This document shows positions 8,020-12,296 of a stretch of DNA of 12,296 nucleotides, one piece after another. This stretch comes from Thermodesulfobacteriota bacterium (GTDB lineage: Bacteria > Desulfobacterota > SM23-61): assembly GCA_030018715.1 (NCBI GenBank), contig JASEHN010000042.1, forward strand, positions 1-12,296, read 5' to 3'. Within the stretch, counting starts at the first letter, position 1; each line of letters opens with the position of its first letter. The notes beneath the pieces are model-generated. The model was not told the DNA's origin, searched no databases, and saw nothing but the letters and a program-made list of their open reading frames with translations. The translations under genes and the position numbers were made by a program.

Positions 8020-8140
8020 CTCGTAAAAAGTCCTTTTTGACCCATTTTCGTCATTCCCGCGAAAGCGGGAATCCAGTTAATTCAAATAGTTGTGGACTCC
8101 TGCTTTCGCAGGAGTGACGGCTTTTCTGATTTTTTACGAG
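8020..8140. repeat. MITE/REP-like palindromic element in the dcw leader
   Basis: A 121-bp element bounded by inverted repeats: CTCGTAAAAAGTC at 8020-8032 and its complement at 8128-8140 (12 of 13 bases match, outer ten perfect). Inside are two hairpins in opposite orientation. One at 8053-8072 is ATTCCCGC, GAAA loop, GCGGGAAT. One at 8096-8115 is ACTCCTGC, TTTC loop, GCAGGAGT. The 27-nt arms around these hairpins (8049-8075 and 8093-8119) are inverted copies differing at four bases that form two compensatory pairs. It encodes no protein. The same 16-base core recurs at 12273-12288. No convincing target duplication is visible. If transcribed from the promoter at 8179-8207 it forms most of the mraZ 5' leader. 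Confidence 0.8.
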
Positions 8141-8145
8141 CCCAT

Positions 8146-8172
8146 CCACTTTTATCCACTTTATACCACTTT
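8146..8172 (-). promoter_or_regulatory. MraZ operator: three phased AAAGTGG boxes
   Basis: On the minus strand AAAGTGG occurs at 8172-8166, 8162-8156 and 8152-8146, exactly 10 bp apart with 3-nt spacers TAT, ATA, ATG. This matches the described MraZ box design (AAAGTG-type cores with 3-nt spacers in Mollicutes; TGGG repeats with 10-bp period in E. coli). The boxes begin about at the predicted transcription start, so bound MraZ would block initiation or promoter escape. This supports autorepression of the dcw operon. Confidence 0.85.
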
Positions 8173-8178
8173 TTGGTC

Positions 8179-8207
8179 AATATAAAGTTTTATTTAAAAG
8201 ATGTCAA
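8179..8207 (-). promoter_or_regulatory. Sigma70 promoter of the mraZ/dcw operon
   Basis: Minus strand TTGACA (8207-8202), a 17-nt AT-rich spacer, then TATATT (8184-8179). The -35 box is a perfect consensus. Predicted start near 8172, giving a leader of about 184 nt to the mraZ ATG, most of it the palindromic element. It sits in the gap after the mltG stop (8287). No terminator is visible between mltG and this promoter, so some read-through from mltG is possible. Confidence 0.85.
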
Positions 8208-8286
8208 GGAAAATTTTATACTTTTCAACTTTTTCTTGTTTTTTCTTGGAACCTGGATTGAAATGGCCGAGATTAAATATGTAAGT

Positions 8287-9486
8287 TCAGCCACCTTGAT
8301 GGGAACTGGGGGGTTTCTCTGGGGCAAATTGGCCACTTTGGGTATTGGTAATGGTTTGTTTCGGCTCCTTTTTCGGCTTGCGCTGGTACTTGGCCACTGC
8401 CCGGTTGTGTTCTTGCAGCGTGCTGGAAAAATAATGAGTACGGTCATTCTTCGATACAAAATAAAGGTAATTTACGTCCGCAGGATACAATACTGCATAA
8501 AGGGATTTAAACCCGGGGTTGGCAATGGGCCCTTTCGGCAATCCGCTAAATTGATAGGTATTATAGGGAGTTTTGCGCTGGAGATCTTGCCTGGTGATTC
8601 CCTCATTCCTGATTCTTTCCGATTTCACGCCATAGACCGCTGTTGGATCGCTTTGCAGGGCCATTCCGCGATGAAGACGGTTGTGAAAAACCGCTGATAT
8701 CAATCTTCTCTCCTGATCGTCGGCAGCCTCCTTCTCTATCATAGAGGCCAGAATAACCACGTCTTTTCGGCTCAACCCTAACTGTTCTGCCCGTTTGGCC
8801 AGGGAAGCATAAACATTTTTGAAACGGGACACCATCTGGCGGATGGCCGACTCTTCCCCAAACCCTTTGGGGAAATTGTAAGTATCTGGAAACAGATATC
8901 CTTCTAAATTTTCCCCGTCCAATTCCAGGGAAGCCATGAAAGATGGATCTCGGGATTTTTCCAGAAAGATTTTTTTATTGCATACCCCGGCCTGATGCAA
9001 AACTTCCCCGATTTGAAAGAGGTTGAACCCCTCCGGAATTGTAATCGGATATTTAATAACATCGCCCCTTAACAGCTTGGACAGGACTTCTCCGGGTGTC
9101 ATCACGGTGTTCATTTCATATTCCCCGGCCTTCACTTTGAGAATGGCCTCTTTAATCTTGGCCAGGAGATAAAAGCTTCTCCGGTCCCGGACAATTCCAT
9201 TTTCCTCAAGGATTCTGGCAATGTCTTGGAAACCAGTCCCGGCCTGGATGGTAACTACTTTGGCATGCCGTTCCCAGCTCGGCGGGGCCAGGAAATGAAC
9301 ATAACCCGTAGCTAAAAATACTGCTACTATGCCTATGAAAGTGATCAGGAGGTCAAGAGTTCTGTCCTTAAACCATCTGGATAAAGAACCCCATGATCTT
9401 GTGATATTTTCTTTCAAAGTCATCTTTGTTGACCAACCAGCTTGCTTCTCCGAAATAATTTCTGAAATACCCCTTAAAGCCAACAT
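8287..9486 (-). CDS. mltG: MltG, endolytic murein transglycosylase (YceG family)
   Basis: Inner-membrane lytic transglycosylase that cleaves nascent glycan strands and is proposed to set their length. From the first ATG it has 399 residues. Order: cytoplasmic stretch (1-42), transmembrane helix (about 43-66), LysM-like region (about 75-120), and the YceG catalytic domain with EGYLFPDTY (195-203), the catalytic glutamate E251 in SMIEKEA, LQSDPTAVYG (277-286), YNTY (308-311), and GLPKGPIANPG (315-325). A Lys/Gln/Pro-rich tail follows from about 368. The start could be ATG 9486, with a leader of only about 6 nt from the predicted promoter, or ATG 9423 (378 residues, nearer the membrane helix); neither has a strong Shine-Dalgarno. 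It lies directly upstream of the dcw promoter on the same strand. Confidence 0.95.
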   Translation of the reverse strand: MLALRGISEIISEKQAGWSTKMTLKENITRSWGSLSRWFKDRTLDLLITFIGIVAVFLATGYVHFLAPPSWERHAKVVTIQAGTGFQDIARILEENGIVRDRRSFYLLAKIKEAILKVKAGEYEMNTVMTPGEVLSKLLRGDVIKYPITIPEGFNLFQIGEVLHQAGVCNKKIFLEKSRDPSFMASLELDGENLEGYLFPDTYNFPKGFGEESAIRQMVSRFKNVYASLAKRAEQLGLSRKDVVILASMIEKEAADDQERRLISAVFHNRLHRGMALQSDPTAVYGVKSERIRNEGITRQDLQRKTPYNTYQFSGLPKGPIANPGFKSLYAVLYPADVNYLYFVSKNDRTHYFSSTLQEHNRAVAKYQRKPKKEPKQTITNTQSGQFAPEKPPSSHQGG

Positions 9487-9498
9487 TGCCTTTACTAA

Positions 9499-9527
9499 AT
9501 TGTAAAAGCCATTTTCCAGGGCGTCAA
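9499..9527 (-). promoter_or_regulatory. Predicted sigma70 promoter for mltG
   Basis: Minus strand TTGACG (9527-9522), 17-nt spacer, TACAAT (9504-9499). Each box differs from consensus by one base. The predicted start near 9492 is only about 6 nt before the first mltG ATG (9486), implying an almost leaderless message, or that translation begins at the internal ATG at 9423. Confidence 0.7.
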
Positions 9528-9611
9528 GCTTTTTTACCCGGCCCGGGATCAGCTAACCGTTGATCACTTCCCTTTTTATTAAGATCATGGGGAGAATCTC
9601 ATCCATGCCCA

Positions 9612-9834
9612 GGCTCAGGCGGGAGGGTGCTCGGCTCAGGAAAATGAGGCGCTGGCCTTTTCATCGTTCTGGCAGGGAGATGCTTCTTCCTTAGGCAATG
9701 AAATTTTGCTGAGCAGCCCGTGACTACCCCGTTTTTCCTTCCCCGCCGCAGGTTATAGGTAGAGAAGCAATGGTTCTCATTGTAAGAAATTCCCAGCCGA
9801 TTTTCCTTTCGCCGATCCCCCTCCCGCCTGAGCC
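9612..9834. repeat. Long imperfect palindrome 1 in the mltG-peptidase spacer
   Basis: The outer arms, 9612-9627 (GGCTCAGGCGGGAGGG) and 9819-9834, are 16-bp perfect complements. Moving inward, the pairing continues with TCGG 9631-9634 against 9812-9815, AGGAAAAT 9638-9645 against 9800-9807, CTGG 9652-9655 against 9793-9796, and TGCTTCT 9681-9687 against 9763-9769, with small internal loops between. The whole 223 nt can fold as one hairpin. The frame open on the minus strand (9599-9838, 79 codons) shows no ribosome site or recognisable domain. Whether this is a structured RNA, a decayed mobile element or a dispersed repeat cannot be told from one copy. Confidence 0.65.
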
Positions 9835-9866
9835 ACAATAAAAGTGATCGACGGTCATAGGATCAG

Positions 9867-10135
9867 CTCGCCCCCCTTCACTTTACAGAATCCTTATTCG
9901 TGGCCCGGGGTTCGGGGTGATGAGCGCGGGCAGCATCGGCCGGGAAAAGGCTTCTCCCAAAGTTTCAAACCGCGTCTCCGCAAAATGAGGCGGGGTGCCT
10001 TTTCCCGCCCCGTCCATGAAACAACCAGCACCTCATGCTGCCAAACGAAGCTCCCTGAACCCCGGGCCTGGGAGGATCATCCAGCGCCGGTTAACGAGGA
10101 ATCATTCGTGACCACAAAAAGTGAAGGAAGGCGAG
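9867..10135. repeat. Long imperfect palindrome 2 in the mltG-peptidase spacer
   Basis: The arms pair in nested order. CTCGCC 9867-9872 pairs with 10130-10135; after a 2x2 loop, CCTTCACTTT 9875-9884 pairs with 10118-10127. Next, GGCCCGGGGTTC 9902-9913 pairs with 10057-10068, GGCAGCAT 9929-9936 with 10035-10042, and CGGGAAAAGGC 9941-9951 with 9997-10007. All five are perfect. A small extra hairpin (CTGG/CCAG) fits in the longer right side around 10068-10084. A 98-codon GTG frame here (9844-10140) lacks a ribosome site and any known domain. The element starts 32 nt after palindrome 1. Together they fill most of the 722-bp divergent spacer. Confidence 0.65.
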
Positions 10136-10148
10136 GCTAAATCAGGCC

Positions 10149-10177
10149 TTGACTTCTTCCAACGATATATGTAGGAA
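10149..10177 (+). promoter_or_regulatory. Possible promoter for the S58 peptidase gene
   Basis: TTGACT (10149-10154), 17-nt spacer, TAGGAA (10172-10177). The -35 is good (5 of 6) but the -10 matches only 3 of 6 bases. It is placed sensibly, about 30 nt before the ATG at 10209 and right after palindrome 2. This is a weak prediction. Confidence 0.35.
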
Positions 10178-10194
10178 TATTTCAATCAACACCA

Positions 10195-10202
10195 GGGGGG
10201 AG
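10195..10202 (+). promoter_or_regulatory. Ribosome binding site that fixes the peptidase start
   Basis: GGGGGGAG lies 6 nt before the ATG at 10209. It favours that start over the upstream in-frame TTG at 10149, which has no ribosome site and coincides with the candidate -35 box. Confidence 0.8.
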
Positions 10203-10208
10203 AGCCAT

Positions 10209-11186
10209 ATGGATAACGCCATTACTGATGTTCCCGGCTTCAGGGTCGGACATGCTCAAGACTTAAAAGCAGCCACTGGATGCACCGTAATCCTCTGCCC
10301 TCCGGGAACCATAGGAGGAGTGGACATTCGCGGGTCTGCAGCGGGAACACGCCAGATCGATTCTCTTCATTCCTTTCATTTCGTGGACGAAGTTCATGCC
10401 GTCCTGCTCTCGGGAGGGAGCGCTTTTGGCCTGGACGCTTCCGGCGGAGTGATGAAATTCCTCGAAGAAAAATCCATCGGCTATCAGACTTCCGCGGCCA
10501 AAGTCCCCATCGTCCCCGCAGCCATCATCTATGACCTAAGTTTGGGGGACAGCCGGGTGCGCCCGGATAAAGAGATGGGTTACCAGGCCTGCCTCAACAG
10601 CCAACCCGGGAAGATCGCCGAAGGAAGCGTGGGGGTGGGAACCGGCGCGAGCGTTGGAAAACTTTTAGGAATTAAGATGGCTACCAAAGGGGGGGTGGGC
10701 ACAGCATCCCTTTCCTTGTCCGGGGGAATCATCGTAGCAGCTCTCGTGGCAGTCAATGCCTTCGGCGATGTTATCGATCCGCAGGAAAGAAAAGTTCTTG
10801 CCGGCGCCAGAGATCCTGACAACCCCGGACGCTTCATCGGCTCGACCGCCATGATCAAAACGGGGTTTTCCCTTCCCAAAAGAGAGACGGGCTTCCAAAA
10901 TACCACTCTGGGGGTTGTGGCCACTAACGTCAAGCTCTCCAAACGTCAAGCCACCAAAATGGCCCAGATGGCTCAGAGCGGGTTCATCCGAACCATCTCC
11001 CCTATTCACTCCACGGTGGATGGCGATTTGATCTTCGCTCTTTCGGCCGGGGATTTGTCCGCTGATGTAAACACGTTAGGCCTGATGGCCGAAGAGGTGG
11101 TGGCTACTGCTGTTCTCCGGGCCATCCGGGTAGCTGACGGCCTTGGACTCCTCCCATCTTTCAGTGATTTATATAAGGGGGTGTAG
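10209..11186 (+). CDS. Peptidase family S58 (P1/DmpA) self-processing N-terminal-nucleophile hydrolase
   Basis: Member of the DmpA/NylC fold, which includes L-aminopeptidase/D-esterase (DmpA), beta-peptidyl aminopeptidases and the nylon-oligomer hydrolase NylC; the substrate of this one cannot be told. It has 325 residues. Features: VPGFRVGHAQD (8-18), a GCTVILCPPG stretch (24-33), VDIRGSAAGTR (38-48), LLSGGSAFGLD (66-76), SVGVGTGASVGK (140-151), and FQNTTLGVVATN (229-240). By family analogy the chain is expected to self-cleave before a Ser/Thr; N231-T232 is the natural candidate, giving alpha (about 231) and beta (about 94 residues, starting TTLGVV) chains. No signal peptide is visible, so it is probably cytoplasmic. 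It stands alone, divergent from mltG and convergent with ispB. Confidence 0.93.
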   Translation: MDNAITDVPGFRVGHAQDLKAATGCTVILCPPGTIGGVDIRGSAAGTRQIDSLHSFHFVDEVHAVLLSGGSAFGLDASGGVMKFLEEKSIGYQTSAAKVPIVPAAIIYDLSLGDSRVRPDKEMGYQACLNSQPGKIAEGSVGVGTGASVGKLLGIKMATKGGVGTASLSLSGGIIVAALVAVNAFGDVIDPQERKVLAGARDPDNPGRFIGSTAMIKTGFSLPKRETGFQNTTLGVVATNVKLSKRQATKMAQMAQSGFIRTISPIHSTVDGDLIFALSAGDLSADVNTLGLMAEEVVATAVLRAIRVADGLGLLPSFSDLYKGV

Positions 11187-11204
11187 GTTTTTTGTTTCGG
11201 GCTT

Positions 11205-11252
11205 CGGATTTCGGATTTTTTTGTCGCATTCCGCAATCCGCATTCCGCAATC
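11205..11252. repeat. Repeat-rich convergent spacer with hairpin and tandem 14-mers
   Basis: Between the stops of the peptidase (11186) and ispB (11257) lie two perfect tandem copies of CGCATTCCGCAATC (11225-11238 and 11239-11252). Just upstream, CGGATTTCGGA (11205-11215) can pair with TCCGCAATCCG (11230-11240) in the repeats with one mismatch. A T-run at 11216-11222 lies in the hairpin loop, not after it, so it is not a standard terminator, though the fold could slow transcription from either side. Short CCGCAAT/CCGAAAT units of this kind look like a dispersed intergenic repeat. Confidence 0.55.
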
Positions 11253-11256
11253 TGGG

Positions 11257-12231
11257 CTACCATCTTCTCCGGATAGCGTAATCCGCAAGGGCCAGGAGCG
11301 CCTCTTTTTCTTTGGAAGATGGGAAAGGGGTAAGAGAGGTTCGGGCCTTGGCCACGAAATCCTCGGCACACTGAACCGCGTAATCAATTCCTCCGCATTC
11401 CTTCACGACCTGCATGACATAACTTAAATCCGCATCCCTACGGTCCCGGTCCTGAACGATCTGCCTGAGGCGGTCCCTTTCCCCCGGGGAACAGGTTTTT
11501 AAGGTCTGAATCAATGGCAGGGTGATTTTCCCTTCGTTAAGATCTTTTCCGATCTCTTTTCCCAGTGTTTCTGTCGCTGAAGTGTAATCCAGCGTATCAT
11601 CCATCAATTGGAAAGCAACCCCCAGGTTGAGCCCGAAATCGGCCAGGGCTTTCTCTTGTTCGAGGGGGGCATTGCCCAGAATCCCCCCAACCTGACAGGC
11701 CGCGGAAATCAACACCGCGGTCTTGTTGGTTACGACATAATAATAATCCTTCTCCGTGATAGCCGGGTCTCCCAACTTAACCAGCTGCATGACTTCCCCT
11801 TCGGCCATGCGCGTGGTGGCCCCGGAAATAACTTCTAAAATACGCAGGTTGCCATCCGCGACGATCAGGGCAAAGGATTTAGTAAATAAAAAATCCCCCA
11901 CCAGCACACTGGCCCCCTCCCCCCACACCGAGTTGGCCGAAGCCATGCCCCGCCGGACAAAAGCCCGATCCACCACATCGTCATGAAGGAGAGTGGCCGT
12001 GTGGATGAATTCGATGGTGCTGGCCAGGGGAATGGCCCGCGGCCCGCGGTAACCGCACAGATGAGCGCTAAGGAGCAAAAGAACGGGACGGAACCGTTTC
12101 CCCCCGCTGGAGATAAGGTAACGGCTCACCGTGGGAATCATGATGATTTCCGAGAGGAGGTTTTTGGCCATCTCTGCCTCTACGGCTTTCAATTCTTCCT
12201 CTATTGTCTTTATGGCCTGCTCTACGTTCAA
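11257..12231 (-). CDS. ispB: IspB-type long-chain polyprenyl diphosphate synthase (octaprenyl type)
   Basis: Trans-prenyltransferase that extends farnesyl diphosphate with isopentenyl diphosphate to make the side chain of respiratory quinones (ubiquinone or menaquinone). It has 324 residues and aligns with E. coli IspB along its length. Visible: GGKRFRP (43-49), first Asp-rich motif DDVVD (84-88), RRG (93-95), GDFLFT (112-117), GEVMQL (145-150), second Asp-rich motif DDTLD (211-215), and GKDLNEGKITLPL (228-240). The residue five before the first aspartate is alanine (A79 in FIHTATLLHDD), as in E. coli IspB; a small residue there goes with long products, about C40. The start is TTG at 12231, supported by AAGGAGAGG 5 nt upstream; the next ATG in frame (residue 21) would cut a conserved helix. 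Confidence 0.95.
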   Translation of the reverse strand: MNVEQAIKTIEEELKAVEAEMAKNLLSEIIMIPTVSRYLISSGGKRFRPVLLLLSAHLCGYRGPRAIPLASTIEFIHTATLLHDDVVDRAFVRRGMASANSVWGEGASVLVGDFLFTKSFALIVADGNLRILEVISGATTRMAEGEVMQLVKLGDPAITEKDYYYVVTNKTAVLISAACQVGGILGNAPLEQEKALADFGLNLGVAFQLMDDTLDYTSATETLGKEIGKDLNEGKITLPLIQTLKTCSPGERDRLRQIVQDRDRRDADLSYVMQVVKECGGIDYAVQCAEDFVAKARTSLTPFPSSKEKEALLALADYAIRRRW

Positions 12232-12236
12232 AAAAA

Positions 12237-12245
12237 CCTCTCCTT
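12237..12245 (-). promoter_or_regulatory. Ribosome binding site that fixes the ispB TTG start
   Basis: AAGGAGAGG on the minus strand, 5 nt before the TTG at 12231. It is a strong site and the main reason to accept a TTG start. The promoter is not visible, since only about 50 bp of upstream sequence remain. Confidence 0.8.
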
Positions 12246-12272
12246 AGAGGCTCTTGCAAAACTCCTAAACAC

Positions 12273-12288
12273 CGTCATTCCCGCGAAA
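12273..12288. repeat. Second copy of the palindromic element core (partial)
   Basis: CGTCATTCCCGCGAAA is identical to 8049-8064 inside the element upstream of mraZ. The next bases (CCTGTCCC) differ from the expected GCGGGAAT, so either the copy is truncated here or it diverges before the window ends. Confidence 0.55.
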
Positions 12289-12296
12289 CCTGTCCC

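Noticed and set aside
7989..8054. N-terminal extension of mraZ to the ATG at 8054
   Set aside because: It translates part of the palindromic element; MraZ proteins normally begin at MFRG, and no ribosome site supports 8054.
8146..8172. Phased 10-bp repeats as a CRISPR or coding repeat
   Set aside because: Three seven-base cores with 3-nt spacers next to a promoter fit an operator; they are far too short for CRISPR repeats and spacers.
8092..8697. 201-codon plus-strand frame
   Set aside because: It covers part of the palindromic element, the dcw promoter region and the antisense of the mltG 3' end; its translation shows no family features.
9599..9838. 79-codon minus-strand frame as a small gene
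   Set aside because: It coincides with palindrome 1, has no ribosome site or recognisable domain, and is rich in Arg, Pro and His as expected from GC-rich repeat DNA.
9902..9920. tRNA-like T-arm (GGGGTTCGGGG)
   Set aside because: No acceptor stem, anticodon arm or CCA in the right places; the segment is better explained as an arm of palindrome 2.
9612..10135. Retron, group II intron or IS element
   Set aside because: No reverse transcriptase or transposase frame is present in or beside the palindromes, and I see no intron domain V or clear target duplication; kept only as unassigned palindromes.
9844..10140. 98-codon plus-strand GTG frame as a small gene
   Set aside because: It coincides with palindrome 2, has no Shine-Dalgarno, and its translation has no recognisable domain.
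10149..10208. N-terminal extension of the S58 peptidase to the TTG at 10149
   Set aside because: No ribosome site there, the residues do not resemble the family, and a strong GGGGGGAG precedes the ATG at 10209.

Overview
The window holds the upstream half of a division and cell wall (dcw) cluster on the minus strand, plus four flanking regions. Read 5'->3' on the minus strand the cluster is mraZ, rsmH (mraW), ftsL, ftsI (pbpB), murE, murF, mraY. The window ends before the murD that usually follows. Upstream of mraZ lie mltG (minus), a 722-bp divergent spacer, a peptidase family S58 (P1/DmpA) gene (plus), and a convergent ispB-type polyprenyl diphosphate synthase (minus, TTG start). All nine proteins look intact. 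The organism is Gram-negative: MurE carries the DNPR motif for meso-diaminopimelate, and IspB is an octaprenyl-type enzyme. A proteobacterial dcw order combined with an FtsI ending in a PASTA domain, and spacers full of small palindromic repeats, suggests Desulfobacterota (former Deltaproteobacteria). That placement is inference.

Layout: 1-127 two repeat hairpins between mraY and the gene expected next; 128-4167 mraY, murF, murE; 4168-4280 a spacer with a terminator-like hairpin and a good sigma70 promoter; 4281-7988 ftsI, ftsL, rsmH, mraZ, tightly packed or overlapping; 7989-8286 the dcw control region; 8287-9486 mltG with its own promoter; 9487-10208 a spacer without a credible gene that contains two long imperfect palindromes; 10209-11186 the S58 peptidase; 11187-11256 a repeat-rich convergent spacer; 11257-12231 ispB; 12232-12296 a leader ending in a repeat fragment.

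The genes work together in envelope growth. MurE and MurF complete the UDP-MurNAc-pentapeptide, and MraY transfers it to undecaprenyl phosphate to make lipid I. FtsI and FtsL act in septal cross-linking, and MltG releases or terminates glycan strands. RsmH methylates 16S rRNA, and MraZ is the predicted repressor of its own operon.

The most interesting signals are regulatory. The dcw promoter (TTGACA, 17 nt, TATATT) is followed directly by three perfectly phased 10-bp repeats of AAAGTGG, a textbook MraZ operator. A 121-bp palindromic MITE/REP-like element sits between that operator and mraZ, with a fourth box left on the mraZ side. The second is the pair of long palindromes at 9612-9834 and 9867-10135, which I cannot assign to a known family. 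I see no defence system, CRISPR array, rRNA or tRNA, and no transposase gene.
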